A model generated the notes under the pieces. The model saw only the letters and a list, made by a program, of their open reading frames with translations, was not told the origin of the DNA and ran no database searches. A DNA stretch of 42,178 nucleotides from Clostridiales bacterium (GTDB lineage Bacteria; Bacillota_E; Sulfobacillia; Sulfobacillales; JAIMBI01). The stretch covers positions 1 through 42,178 of the forward strand of contig DAHVOH010000024.1 of assembly GCA_027318915.1 (NCBI GenBank). Reading direction: 5' to 3'. Positions 1-8,632 of this stretch are shown here, piece after piece. Each line of letters opens with the position of its first letter. Within the stretch, counting starts at the first letter, position 1. The position numbers and the translations under genes were made by a program.

Positions 1-2
1 CC

Positions 3-740
3 ACCGGGGCCGCCGCCACTCCCGGCCCGACCGACGTGTACGCCACGAATGACGGCGGGGCCACGTGGCATTGGCGGGGTGCCCTCGACATGACGGACAT
101 CACGGCCTTCGCGATGGGGTCGGACGGAACGGGTCTGGTGCAGGGGTCCATCGGGTATACGAACCGGGTGGCGGAGACGAGCGACGGCGGCCGGACGTTC
201 ACCGTGAGTCCCTTCGCGCCCACCGGTCCCCTTGCGTGGGACGTCGCCCCGGGTCCGGACGGACAGGCGTGGCTCACGCTGCTGCGGCCCGGTGTGCCGA
301 CGGAGAAGGACCGTTCCTGGACTCCCGAGACGCTCGTCCTGGAGCGTCTGGATATGGCCCGCGGACGCACCCACGTCGTCTATGCGTGGCCCAACCCGGA
401 TGGTACCCTCGTGTATGGCCTCGCGCCGGTGGACGCGGTGCCCGGTGCGGACTTCCTCACCACCTCGGTGCTGGAGCGCACCGGCAAAACCGTGCAAAAG
501 CCGCTGGGCAACGGCCGGAGCCTGCCGGTGCGGCAGACCACCCTGCGATGCGTCTTGTGGGTCACGCACGACGGCGGGCGGACATGGGCCGCGATTCGTT
601 TGCCCGAGATCCTTCAGGTCTCCGGCTCGCCCGTGTCCTCTCTGGACTTTGTCAACGCCCGGGTGGGCTTTTTGCTCACCGGGGCCGGTTTGTACGAAAC
701 CCAAGACGGCGGCTACCGCTGGGCCTCCGTGGGCGGGTAG
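3..740 (+). CDS. Asp-box (BNR/YCF48-like) beta-propeller protein, 3' part
   Basis: The reading frame is open from the first bases of the window, so the true start lies upstream and only the last ~245 residues are present. At least four Asp-box signatures can be read: NDGGATWHW near the window start, SDGGRTFTV, HDGGRTWAAI and QDGGYRWASVGG at the very C-terminus. Such motifs sit on turns of sialidase, sortilin and YCF48-type propellers. No catalytic residue can be assigned. Many Gram-positive bacteria carry secreted or lipoprotein versions of such proteins with unknown roles; whether this one is secreted cannot be seen because the N-terminus is missing. It converges on the binding-protein gene that ends at 807, with about 66 bases between the stops. 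Confidence 0.75.
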   Translation, partial: TGAAATPGPTDVYATNDGGATWHWRGALDMTDITAFAMGSDGTGLVQGSIGYTNRVAETSDGGRTFTVSPFAPTGPLAWDVAPGPDGQAWLTLLRPGVPTEKDRSWTPETLVLERLDMARGRTHVVYAWPNPDGTLVYGLAPVDAVPGADFLTTSVLERTGKTVQKPLGNGRSLPVRQTTLRCVLWVTHDGGRTWAAIRLPEILQVSGSPVSSLDFVNARVGFLLTGAGLYETQDGGYRWASVGG

Positions 741-806
741 GCGGCGGACGGCGCCGGGCGGCCGCTCAAGACCGGCCCGGCGCGATCCGACGGCGCTTGG
801 CCGCCC

Positions 807-2588
807 CTACTTGGCCGGTCCCACCGTCCAGCGCCACGGTTCGCTGCCGCCCGCCACCGGCTCATGATATCGGCTCACACCCTGCAGCCAGGGCTTGACC
901 GCATGGAAGGGCGCCGGTGATCCCACGCCGATGTATTCCGGCAGGAACAGCGCCGGCAGCTGCTGGGCGGCATATTGCTCGTAGGCATCCAGTCGGGCCA
1001 GCGCCTGGGCGGGCGTTCCGGGCGCGAGCGCGGCCCGGATGAGCGCGTCGAGGTGCGAATTGCTGTATTGCTCCGAGTTGTCGGCGGTGCCCGTCTCGAA
1101 GAGACTCAGGGAGGGATATCCCAGTCCGCCGTACCAGCCCGCCCCCCAATACACCATGGTCCACTGGTTCGCTGTCGCCGGGGTGGCGGTGACGCTCAGG
1201 ATTTGGTTGAACGGCATGGGGACGAGGGTGACATCGATGCCCTCCTGCGCCCAGCTTTGCTGCAGATACTCGACGATGTGCTCCTCGGTGGTCGAGCCCG
1301 ACATGTAGATGAAGTCGAACGCGAGCTTCATGCCGTGCTTTTCCATGACGCCATCGACCAGGTGCCACCCGTGCTTCTCCAGAAGCTTTCGGCCCTTGGC
1401 CGGATTGTATGGATAGTAGACGGGGAGATGCGCATCGTAGAAGCGATTGGTCGGGCTGCGCGCCACGACCGTGTAATCCGGGACCGCAAACCCCTTGTAA
1501 AACGCCTTGGCAATCAACGGCTCATTGATGCCCATCTGCATCGCCTGGCGGAGATACAGGTTATTGAACAGCCCACCCAGCGTTTTGGTATTGGCCGCGA
1601 AATTGGGCTGGATGATGTTGAAGCTGAAGTCGTAGCCGTTGGTGGCAATCCGATATTGGGTCAGCTGCTTGGCCGACCCATAGTACGATGTGGGCAAATT
1701 GGCGGTGGCGAAGGTCCCCTTCCGAAGGCTGACAAACACATTGTCGGCGGACGTTTCATACTGGTAGACCAGCGTGGTGAACTGGGGCCGATGACCGTCG
1801 TAGCGGGGATTCGCCTGCATGGTCCAGTATTCGCTGGGGACATACCGGCTCACGTCATAGGGGCCATCCACCACCCGAAACGCCGCGTTGAGCGGTTTGT
1901 TGCCCATGGAGTACAACCACTTCAGCTCCTGGGTCATGTTGGTGTATTTGTCCCACACGAACTTGGGAATCGGGCTCGCGTAGTTCAGCACGTCCAGCTC
2001 CGCCCAGACAGGATTGTACGGATGGTTCAGGGTGATGGTGATGGAGCGTGGTCCGCTTTGGGTCACGCTTTTCACGGCGTCCAGCGACCGCGACCCCATG
2101 GCGGAATTGTTCCACGGAGCGGAGGGTTGGCCGGTGGCCTGATAGATGTCCCAGCCAAACACGGCATCCGCGGCCGTCACCGGCCGTCCGTCCGACCAGT
2201 GCCACTTGGGGTTCATGGTGACGGTGTACACGGTGTCGTCCCGACTGACGACTATCTTGGCAGCGATGGAGCGCGTGAAGTCGATCGTGCCGTTGTTGGC
2301 AATCCAGACCAGGGGCCGATACATGAGGCCGATGCCATCGTTGTTGGTCCCGTTGAAGGCTTCGGGCACCACCGGGAACCACCAGTTCGGCTCGGTCTGA
2401 ATTCCGCCCACCAAGGTGATCTCGTGGGTGGCGGGAGCGGATGCCGCCGCGCTCCCACAGGCGGGCAGCAGAGCGACCAGGCCGAGGCTCAGGACGGCGG
2501 CCCAAGGAAACCACACACCACGGCGACTACGGGCCCATCGCCTCCACCGGACGTGGTGGAGAACAGGAAGGGGCGGATCGGAGGCCAT
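807..2588 (-). CDS. ABC transporter substrate-binding lipoprotein, family 5 (oligopeptide/dipeptide type)
   Basis: 593 residues. A basic N-terminus and hydrophobic helix end in a lipobox (LLPAC, Cys near residue 44), so the protein is exported and lipid-anchored. The mature part has SBP_bac_5 hallmarks: the early segment about the ligand-free lid (EAFNGTNNDGIGLMYRPLVW), WHWSDGRPVTAADAVF (standard W-SDG-P-TA-DV motif) and a late NPAKGRKLLEKHGW segment. The family delivers peptides, nickel or oligosaccharides to Opp/Dpp permeases. No permease or ATPase lies beside it, so it is an orphan receptor or serves a remote transporter. I prefer the ATG at 2588, six bases after GAGGTG, over the in-frame GTG at 2597. 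The gene follows the small membrane protein at 2728-3105 by ~140 bases. The ligand is unknown. Confidence 0.88.
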   Translation of the reverse strand: MASDPPLPVLHHVRWRRWARSRRGVWFPWAAVLSLGLVALLPACGSAAASAPATHEITLVGGIQTEPNWWFPVVPEAFNGTNNDGIGLMYRPLVWIANNGTIDFTRSIAAKIVVSRDDTVYTVTMNPKWHWSDGRPVTAADAVFGWDIYQATGQPSAPWNNSAMGSRSLDAVKSVTQSGPRSITITLNHPYNPVWAELDVLNYASPIPKFVWDKYTNMTQELKWLYSMGNKPLNAAFRVVDGPYDVSRYVPSEYWTMQANPRYDGHRPQFTTLVYQYETSADNVFVSLRKGTFATANLPTSYYGSAKQLTQYRIATNGYDFSFNIIQPNFAANTKTLGGLFNNLYLRQAMQMGINEPLIAKAFYKGFAVPDYTVVARSPTNRFYDAHLPVYYPYNPAKGRKLLEKHGWHLVDGVMEKHGMKLAFDFIYMSGSTTEEHIVEYLQQSWAQEGIDVTLVPMPFNQILSVTATPATANQWTMVYWGAGWYGGLGYPSLSLFETGTADNSEQYSNSHLDALIRAALAPGTPAQALARLDAYEQYAAQQLPALFLPEYIGVGSPAPFHAVKPWLQGVSRYHEPVAGGSEPWRWTVGPAK

Positions 2589-2727
2589 GCCGTTCACCTC
2601 ACTTTCGAGTCAACCGGACACCTCGCCACCATGGGACCGTCCACACGGCTCGCGTCACGACCGGGCTTGCCGGCCGGCCGTCCGAGGCACGCACGGAACC
2701 CACCGTGGCGAGCCGGGCGTGGATCGT

Positions 2728-3105
2728 CTAGCCGGGCACCACCGAACCCGGCACGACACCGCCGTTTGGCACGGGATCGGACCGGCCGTGCGAAACCGGG
2801 CCCTGAGGCTGGATGTGGACCACGCCCGGGCGGACGAACAACTGGCGGTGCCCGGTGGCCGCCAGCAGCACGGCCCCCGCCACGAGCCCGGCGAGCATGC
2901 CCATCCAAAAGGCCGGGGGGATGACGAGAAAGCCCCGCGCGGCCACGTGAAGAGCGCCCCGCACCCGCATCCCGATGCGGCGGCGCGACGTGCGCCGGCG
3001 ATAGTCCCGGAGGGGCGTGACGCGCGCGGCCTGGGACGGGCTCGCCGAACGGGTCCCTCGCACCGGCGACGAGCGCCAGGCGCCGCCATCACGGGCGTGC
3101 TTCAT
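2728..3105 (-). CDS. small single-helix membrane protein of unknown function
   Basis: 125 residues, not assignable to a family. The ATG at 3105 follows a near-perfect AAGGAGGAG ribosome site with ideal spacing, the best reason to accept the gene. Residues ~1-55 are rich in Arg and Ser. A hydrophobic stretch of about 25 residues (FLVIPPAFWMGMLAGLVAGA onward, ~60-85) should form one membrane helix. The tail is Gly/Pro/Val-rich. The gene starts 37 bases after the MFS transporter stop on the same strand, so the two are probably co-transcribed and this may be an accessory subunit. That role is inference. A long frame on the opposite strand covers the same DNA but has no comparable start signal. 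Confidence 0.6.
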   Translation of the reverse strand: MKHARDGGAWRSSPVRGTRSASPSQAARVTPLRDYRRRTSRRRIGMRVRGALHVAARGFLVIPPAFWMGMLAGLVAGAVLLAATGHRQLFVRPGVVHIQPQGPVSHGRSDPVPNGGVVPGSVVPG

Positions 3106-3142
3106 GTGTCTCCTCCTTGCCCGGCCGCCGTGCGGGCCGGGC

Positions 3143-4384
3143 TCACGAGGCCCCCGCCTTGACCTCCTCGACCACGATGTTGCTTTCGGTCACCGGGCGC
3201 GTGAGCAGAGTGAGTCCGAACGACAACACGCTGGAGAGGCCCAGGGTGACCACGCCGGCGGTCACGAAACCGGCCGGCAGAAGACGGCCAAAGAGAGGAC
3301 CGCCGAAGAGCGCGCCCACGTTGAAGACCAGAAAGATCCATCCGGTCACCGTGCCGGCGATGGCATCATCCACGGAGTCCTGGCTCAGCGTCGCCACGAG
3401 GTCGACATAAATGCCCCAGCCCGCGCCGAACGCGAAGGTCAGGGCGATGAGGGCGGCCACATTGCGCGAAACCAGAAACATGCCCAGGCTGCCGATCATG
3501 ATGAGGAAGGCGGCCAGACTGACGATGTACTTCCGCCCCAGCTTGTCGGCCAGGTATCCGATGGGAAACGCGCAGATCAACCCGCCGAGACCGCCCATCG
3601 AGTAAACCGTCGCCGCCGAGCCCGACGCCAAGCCGAGACCCTTCAGCAGGTAGTCGGAATAATAGCTGAGGAACCCGAACAGGCAAATGCCGAAGAGGAA
3701 AATGGACGCGGAGAGAATCAGCACATTGCGGTGGAACACCCCGGAAAAGCCGACGCGGCGGCGGGACATCTTCTTGTACGTTTTCGGGATGACCAGGGCA
3801 AACACCACCAAAACCGCCAGCGAGACCAATCCGGAAATGATGAAGGGGATGCGGTAATGCGGCAGAAAGGGCTGGATCACGTAGGGGCTCACAAAAAGAC
3901 CGCCCCCGAAGAACACGGCGAAGGCCGACACCGCGCGGCCCCGGGTTTCAAAGAAAATGTCTCCCAGCAGCGCCACGATGGCGGGCTGAAAGATGCCGAT
4001 GCCGACGCCCACCAGCAGGCGGGCCGCAAACAGCACCACGGGACTGGTGGCGAATCCGGTCAGCACGGTGAACAACGCGAAGATGACCACCGACATCACG
4101 ATGGTGTACTTGACCGAAAACCGATCAAACAGATAGCCGCCAACCAGGCTGAAGATGGCGATGCCAAGCGCGAAGCCCGTGGCCAAGGTGCCCAGCAGCG
4201 CCGCGGTGGCATGCACTTGATGGACGATGTACGGCGAGCCGAAGGCAAAGAGGTTGGAGTCGAACCCTTCCATGAACGCCGGCAGCGCGGCGACGATGAC
4301 GATGAGAAAGAATTTCCACGAGCTTTGATAGGCCAGAGCCCGCACTGTCACAGTGTCCGCAGGCAAAGATGCCTTCTCCGACAT
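3143..4384 (-). CDS. major facilitator superfamily transporter
   Basis: 413 residues, the usual MFS length, with about twelve hydrophobic segments. Helix 1 carries MEGFDSNLFAF, resembling the D-G/D-x motif of metabolite:H+ symporters (AAHS/MHS-like). The loop 2-3 signature can be read as GGYLFDRFSVKY and again in the C-terminal half as GYLADKLGRKY (G-x-LaD-x-x-GRk-). Proton-coupled uptake of an organic acid or similar metabolite is likely but the substrate cannot be told. The ATG at 4384 follows GGGAGGAG by nine bases. A TATAAT box lies ~95 bases upstream on the same strand. It probably forms an operon with the small membrane protein that follows. Nearness to the pyrimidine locus makes a nucleobase or beta-alanine link possible, but this is speculation. 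Confidence 0.88.
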   Translation of the reverse strand: MSEKASLPADTVTVRALAYQSSWKFFLIVIVAALPAFMEGFDSNLFAFGSPYIVHQVHATAALLGTLATGFALGIAIFSLVGGYLFDRFSVKYTIVMSVVIFALFTVLTGFATSPVVLFAARLLVGVGIGIFQPAIVALLGDIFFETRGRAVSAFAVFFGGGLFVSPYVIQPFLPHYRIPFIISGLVSLAVLVVFALVIPKTYKKMSRRRVGFSGVFHRNVLILSASIFLFGICLFGFLSYYSDYLLKGLGLASGSAATVYSMGGLGGLICAFPIGYLADKLGRKYIVSLAAFLIMIGSLGMFLVSRNVAALIALTFAFGAGWGIYVDLVATLSQDSVDDAIAGTVTGWIFLVFNVGALFGGPLFGRLLPAGFVTAGVVTLGLSSVLSFGLTLLTRPVTESNIVVEEVKAGAS

Positions 4385-4477
4385 TGGCGCACGCTCCTCC
4401 CGGTGTCGATACGGCCATGACCGTTTGGGTTGATAGTTGCTCGGAACGTCACCTCGTCCTCCTATATTCTCTCCGCT

Positions 4478-4512
4478 ATTATAGACCTATCGACAATACA
4501 ACGATAACCGAA
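4478..4512 (-). promoter_or_regulatory. candidate promoter and operator upstream of the MFS gene
   Basis: On the minus strand a perfect TATAAT reads at 4483-4478. Just upstream lies an interrupted inverted repeat TATCG/CGATA with nine bases between arms (about 4489-4507). No good -35 hexamer sits 17 bases upstream, which suggests an activated promoter or use of another element. The region is AT-rich against a very GC-rich background. It would drive the MFS gene and the small membrane gene. Confidence 0.4.
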
Positions 4513-4639
4513 CGCTCTTCGGCGACGCCGGAGTTTTTGGCACCGGCGAAAACGCCCGTCGGCGAGACGATACCGGCCGGGGTCGGGACAGACTGGTCTC
4601 CCGCTTGGTCCCGTGGAGGTGCCCGGCGCCAACGGCAGG

Positions 4640-5050
4640 GGCGGAGCCGCCGACGGGCCGCCAGATCGATGCGGAGGCTCGCCCGGGCGAAAACCGCCAG
4701 CCCTCGTGCCGGAAGTCCCGCCGCAGCACGTGGGTCGAGAGCCCTGCGGTCGCGCCGGCCGTCACGGCGCCCACGAGCGCCGCGCGCAGCGGGGCCGCGC
4801 CGAGGCAGAACAGATGCGGCCATTCCAAAGCCGGCTGCGGCCATGATGGGCATGGCAAGCAGAAAGGCGAAGCGGGCGGCCTCTTCCGGGGAGACGCCGC
4901 CCGCCGGCCCCCGGCCAGCCTCAACCCGGATCGGGACAGCCCGGGCAGGAGGGCGAACCGTTGGTGGCAGGCGACGGTCAGGGCACCTGCGACCGCGAGG
5001 GGAGCCACGTTGCGGAGTGCGCGTCGTCGGGTTCGCCGCCGTTCCGCCAG
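4640..5050 (-). pseudogene. uppP: decayed undecaprenyl-diphosphatase (uppP/bacA) fragment
   Basis: No intact frame exists, but the UppP pattern appears when frames are joined. One minus frame gives ALLPGLSRSGLRLAGG (4957-4909), the family's P-loop-like G-SRSG motif. The frame then shifts near 4905 to GGVSPEEAARFAFLLAMPIM (4901-4842), the strongly conserved segment that normally follows. It shifts back near 4807 to give GAAPLRAALVGAVTAGATAG and a RHEGWRFSP segment that resembles the end of the family. The first half of the protein, with the other catalytic motif, is not recognisable upstream, and the C-terminal helix is scrambled. At least two frameshifts plus truncation indicate a dead gene. 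A functional copy would be expected elsewhere, because the enzyme recycles the lipid carrier for the cell wall. Confidence 0.7.
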
Positions 5051-5302
5051 AGTCGGGAGGTCGGCATTGACGGTGGAAGCCCCGCGGCCGCACGGGGACC
5101 GGATAACAGCGGGAGCAGCGCGTGCTGGGCCCAAAGTCCCGCCGTTCCGGCGGGAAGGTCCTCTTGAGCATACGGGAGGGCGATGAAGCGGAGACTGTCG
5201 TCGTGTGACGCAGTCGAGAGGCTTTCATCAAGCGTGGAGCGCCCGAGCGTCACAGGGCCCTGAGGGAAGCCGGGGAGCGGCCGCATCGCCTGACCCAAAG
5301 CC

Positions 5303-5336
5303 GTCGGAGCGGTCCGAAGGAGGCGACCGCTCCGAC
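5303..5336 (-). terminator. perfect 12-bp inverted repeat after the pyrimidine/ABC operon
   Basis: Arms GTCGGAGCGGTC and GACCGCTCCGAC pair perfectly around a ten-base loop, starting 13 bases after the stop of the last permease gene. The T-run that would follow on the minus strand is weak (GGCTTTGGG). It may be an intrinsic terminator or an mRNA 3'-end protecting hairpin. Confidence 0.5.
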
Positions 5337-5349
5337 TCGACCCGGGCGT

Positions 5350-6213
5350 CTAGCCCTGGATGCCCTCGTTGCGGCTGATGCCGCGGATGATGTGCTTTTG
5401 GAGCAGGAAGAACAGGATCACCAAGGGCGTCGTGGCCATGATGCCCGCCGCCGTCAGCCGCCGCCAGTCCACCGAATGGGCCAGCTCGAGCCGCGACACC
5501 TCCACTTCAATCGGCTGCACATGGTGGCTGATGGTCACAATCAACGGCCATTGAAACGCGTTCCAACTGCCGATGAAAATGTACAGCCCGATGGTGAACA
5601 CCGTCGGCAGTACCTGCGGCAGCGCCACGCTCCACAAAAACCGCAGATGCCCCGCCCCGTCCATCCGCGCCGCGTCCCGATACGCCGCCGGCATCGAGAG
5701 AAATTGCTGGCGCAGCAGAAACACCCCGAACACCGACCCCCCATAGGGCAGAATCTGCGCCCACCGCGTGTTCAGCAGCCCCAGCAGATGCAGCGTCACG
5801 TAGTTCGGGATCAGCAGCGCTTCCCCCGGCACCATCAGCACCAGCAGCAACAGCACAAACACCGTGTCCCGCGCCCGAAACCGCAGAAACGACAGCGCAT
5901 ACGCCGCCAGAATGCTGGTCGCCAGCGCGATGGCGATGGTGGTCAGCGTGATGAAGGTCGTGTTCCCGAAATACATCAGCCACCGCCCCATGTGCCACAT
6001 GCGCACATAGTTGTGCCACTGAAAGTCCAGCGTCAGATGCGGCGGAAACGTGAACACATCCGCCTTCGTGTCCAGCGACGTCACCAACGCGATGTACAAG
6101 GGAAACACAAACGCCAGCCCGATGACCAGCCCCAGCCCCGCCCGCACCCCCGCGCCCCACGCCCGCCGCCGCCGTCCCGGCCGGTCCGGGCGGGCCGTTG
6201 CCCGCGCGCTCAT
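5350..6213 (-). CDS. ABC transporter permease, CUT1 family (MalG/UgpE/AraQ type)
   Basis: 287 residues with six predicted membrane helices. The cytoplasmic coupling (EAA) loop reads YRDAARMDGAGHLRFLWSVA followed by LP, matching the EAA---G---------I-LP pattern of MalG-type subunits. The N-terminal Arg-rich tail precedes helix 1 (GLVIGLAFVFPLYIALVTSL). The ATG at 6213 overlaps the stop of the preceding permease by four bases (ATGA), which shows translational coupling. The frame stays open upstream but that part is only the shadow of the neighbouring gene. It pairs with the permease at 6210-7142 and the binding protein at 7201-8514. No ATPase gene is nearby. CUT1 systems normally carry sugars, glycerophosphate or polyols. 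Placement behind pyrimidine genes suggests a nucleoside or related ligand, which is inference. Confidence 0.9.
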   Translation of the reverse strand: MSARATARPDRPGRRRRAWGAGVRAGLGLVIGLAFVFPLYIALVTSLDTKADVFTFPPHLTLDFQWHNYVRMWHMGRWLMYFGNTTFITLTTIAIALATSILAAYALSFLRFRARDTVFVLLLLVLMVPGEALLIPNYVTLHLLGLLNTRWAQILPYGGSVFGVFLLRQQFLSMPAAYRDAARMDGAGHLRFLWSVALPQVLPTVFTIGLYIFIGSWNAFQWPLIVTISHHVQPIEVEVSRLELAHSVDWRRLTAAGIMATTPLVILFFLLQKHIIRGISRNEGIQG

Positions 6214-7142
6214 TGATAAAACACCCACCGTTTCGCCAGCGCCCCCTGCAGCAGCGACAGCGCCAGAATCATCAGCACCAGCATGATGGCCATCGCCGCC
6301 GCGTAGGAAAAGTGAAAGTACCGAAACGCCGTCTCGTAAATCAACAACAGCAGCGTGGTGGTCGCATACTCCGGCCCCCCGTTGCCCCCCGACAGCGCGT
6401 AAATCTGACTGAACGCCTGCAGCGTCGCCAGCGTCGTCACAATCACCAGAAAAAACATCACCGGCGACAGCAGCGGCCACGTCACTTTCCAAAACTTCCG
6501 CCACTCGGTCGCCCCGTCAATCGCCGCCGCCTCCAGCAAGGTGGCCGGAATATTGGCCAGCGCGCTGAGCACAATCACCACGTCAAACCCGATCCCGTGC
6601 CACAAGCTGTACAACGCCACCGCCGGCATCGCCATCGCCGGGCTCAGCAGCCATTGCGACGGCGGCAGATGCACCACCGCCAGCACCGCGTTCAAAATCC
6701 CGTACTGGGGGTCGAACATCCACAGCCACCCGATGCTGGTGGCAATCACCGGCGTGATGTAGGGCAGCAGCACAAACGTCCGCATCCACGCAAACAGCCG
6801 CGTTTGCCGCTGCAGCAGCACGGCGATCAACACCGCCCCCACCAGCGTGGTCGGAATCATCAGCCCCGCAAAATACAGCGTGTTGCGCACCGCCAGCCAA
6901 AAAATCGGGTAGGTCAGCGCTTGCTTGAAGTTGTACAGCCCCGCAAAGGTGGTATCCACCCCCAGCAGATGGTAGTGATAAAACCCCAGCACCAGCGACA
7001 TGCCCGCCGGCACATACACAAACACCACCAAAAACGCCACCGCCGGCAGCAGAAACGGAATGGCCAGCACTCCGTCCCCCCATCGCCGGCGCCGCGCCGG
7101 GGGCGCCGCCACCGTCAGCCGCTCTACCACCGTCCGCGCCAT
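6210..7142 (-). CDS. ABC transporter permease, CUT1 family (MalF/UgpA type)
   Basis: 310 residues. The N-terminal helix is FLLPAVAFLVVFVYVPAGMS, and the EAA loop reads EAAAIDGATEWRKFWKVTWP followed by L, typical of MalF/UgpA subunits. YxxSGGNGGPEYATTTLLLLIYETAF near residue 265 is the family's conserved GGP region before the last helices. The ATG at 7142 follows AAAGGAGGGG. It forms the heterodimeric membrane channel with the next gene, whose start overlaps this stop. The binding-protein gene lies 58 bases upstream. All three are probably co-transcribed with the pyrimidine catabolic genes. Confidence 0.92.
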   Translation of the reverse strand: MARTVVERLTVAAPPARRRRWGDGVLAIPFLLPAVAFLVVFVYVPAGMSLVLGFYHYHLLGVDTTFAGLYNFKQALTYPIFWLAVRNTLYFAGLMIPTTLVGAVLIAVLLQRQTRLFAWMRTFVLLPYITPVIATSIGWLWMFDPQYGILNAVLAVVHLPPSQWLLSPAMAMPAVALYSLWHGIGFDVVIVLSALANIPATLLEAAAIDGATEWRKFWKVTWPLLSPVMFFLVIVTTLATLQAFSQIYALSGGNGGPEYATTTLLLLIYETAFRYFHFSYAAAMAIMLVLMILALSLLQGALAKRWVFYQ

Positions 7143-7200
7143 CCGCCCCTCCTTTCCGGCGGCGGCCCAGGCATCGGCCCCCGGGCCGCCGCCCGCCGGC

Positions 7201-8514
7201 TTAGCCGCGCACTTTGCCCGACAGATACTGCGTGCCCACCGTGCTCATCCGCTGCAGCGCGGCGGGGATGCCGATCTTCCCCTGCAAGGCCTGCTCCAGC
7301 ACCGCCTGCATGGGCGTGACCGACGCCTCGAAGTTGGGCGTCCGCGGCTTGAACCACCAGTACGCCGGATTGGAGAAGCTGGCCGCTTGCGCCGGATGCG
7401 CCGCGTAGAAGGCCCGCATCAGCGCCGCCTCCTGCGGACCGAGCGGCAGATAGTTGGTGTGCTCATCCCAGTACACGTTGGTGGCCGGTGAGGACATCCA
7501 CTTCATGAACGTCCAGCTGGCCGCCTTCTGCGCCGCCGTGCCCACGTTGAACATCACCAGGGACGCGCCGTTGATGTACTGCGCCGAATGGCCCGACGTC
7601 CCCGCCGGCGCGGGCGTCCCGCCCATCACGAACTTGCCGCCCACCGCGCTTTTGTCATATGTGTACCCGGCCGAGGTGTCAATCAGCATGCCGACATCGC
7701 CGGTGCCGAAGTCCAGCTGATATTCGTAGCCGGTCGTGAGAATCATCGAGCCGTTCTGTATCCAGCTGCGCAGCATGGTGAGAGCTTCCCGCCCACCCCG
7801 ATTGTCCAGCGAATACGCGCGCCGACCGGTTTGCGTCGTGAAAATGCGGCCGCCGTCGGCGAGCACCATGTCGAAGAACTGCTGCAGATACGGGGTCCAG
7901 GCGATGCCGTGGTACTGCGGGCCGAGGGCCGTGATCTTGGCGGCATCGGCGCCCACCTGCGCCCACGTCCGCGGCGGCGTGCTGATGCCCGCCTTCTGGA
8001 AGAGCGGTTCGCTGTAGTAGAGGACCACAATCGATTTCTTTTCGAGGGGCATCATGTACTGGATTTTGGTGCCTTCCTTCATGTCGTTCCAGACGGCCGG
8101 ATAGTACAGGTTGTGAATGTCCGCGGCGGTGAGGCCGTTGGGGCCGTTCAGATAGGACGTGAGGGGCACCAGGGCGCCGGCCTGCACCAGCTGCGGGACA
8201 ATGTAGGCACTCACCATGCCCACGTTGGGCGCCTGACCCGCTTCGAACGCTTCCAAGCCATGGGACGACGCGCCGCGCACCACGAAGGTCACGTGAATGC
8301 CGGGGTGGGTCTGGTTGAACTGGGCCACCTCCGCCACCACCGCCGCGTGCAGCGCCCCGGAGGCGTGGCCGCTCCAATACACAATCGAGACCGGTGCATG
8401 GGCTTTCGGCGCCGCAGCCGCGGTTGAACCCCCGCAGCCCGCGAGCGCTGCCCCCAAACCTGCGGTGATGAGGCCGGCGACGGCCGTACGCCGCAGCGAT
8501 GACCACGTGTTCAC
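7201..8514 (-). CDS. ABC transporter substrate-binding lipoprotein, family 1 (CUT1)
   Basis: About 437 residues. A signal peptide ends in the lipobox LAGC, followed by GGSTAAAAPKAHAPVSIVYW, the usual Ser/Ala linker and first strand of SBP_bac_1 proteins. Later landmarks are GIPAALQRM near the C-terminus and NYLPLGPQEAALMRAF, the conserved N/G-YLP motif. Start choice: an ATG at 8520 directly abuts AAAGGGAGG, too close for use. The GTG at 8514 is six bases from GGGAGG and preferred. The gene begins ~118 bases after the dihydropyrimidinase stop on the same strand. No convincing promoter was seen in that gap. The ligand is unknown. The family mostly binds oligosaccharides and glycerophosphodiesters. 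Confidence 0.9.
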   Translation of the reverse strand: MNTWSSLRRTAVAGLITAGLGAALAGCGGSTAAAAPKAHAPVSIVYWSGHASGALHAAVVAEVAQFNQTHPGIHVTFVVRGASSHGLEAFEAGQAPNVGMVSAYIVPQLVQAGALVPLTSYLNGPNGLTAADIHNLYYPAVWNDMKEGTKIQYMMPLEKKSIVVLYYSEPLFQKAGISTPPRTWAQVGADAAKITALGPQYHGIAWTPYLQQFFDMVLADGGRIFTTQTGRRAYSLDNRGGREALTMLRSWIQNGSMILTTGYEYQLDFGTGDVGMLIDTSAGYTYDKSAVGGKFVMGGTPAPAGTSGHSAQYINGASLVMFNVGTAAQKAASWTFMKWMSSPATNVYWDEHTNYLPLGPQEAALMRAFYAAHPAQAASFSNPAYWWFKPRTPNFEASVTPMQAVLEQALQGKIGIPAALQRMSTVGTQYLSGKVRG

Positions 8515-8632
8515 GAACATCCTCCCTTTCGTGCCATGTTTCAGGAATGCCCGGGTCTGGTTCCACGACACCGACGAGGAGTCTCAACCACCCTGCGCGA
8601 TCGCCCGCGCGGGGAGATTCGGAACGGAAACC

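Noticed and set aside
975..2924. 649-codon plus-strand open frame over the family 5 binding protein
   Set aside because: It is the antisense shadow of a clear gene in GC-rich DNA. The peptide is Arg/Gly/His-rich, lacks any family motif and has no ribosome site.
3017..4420. 467-codon plus-strand open frame over the MFS gene
   Set aside because: Composition (Asp/Glu/Gln/His/Arg-rich) is the antisense of a membrane protein, and there is no start signal.
4369..5298. Several overlapping open frames on both strands upstream of the MFS gene
   Set aside because: None is intact; only the joined minus frames resemble a known protein (UppP).
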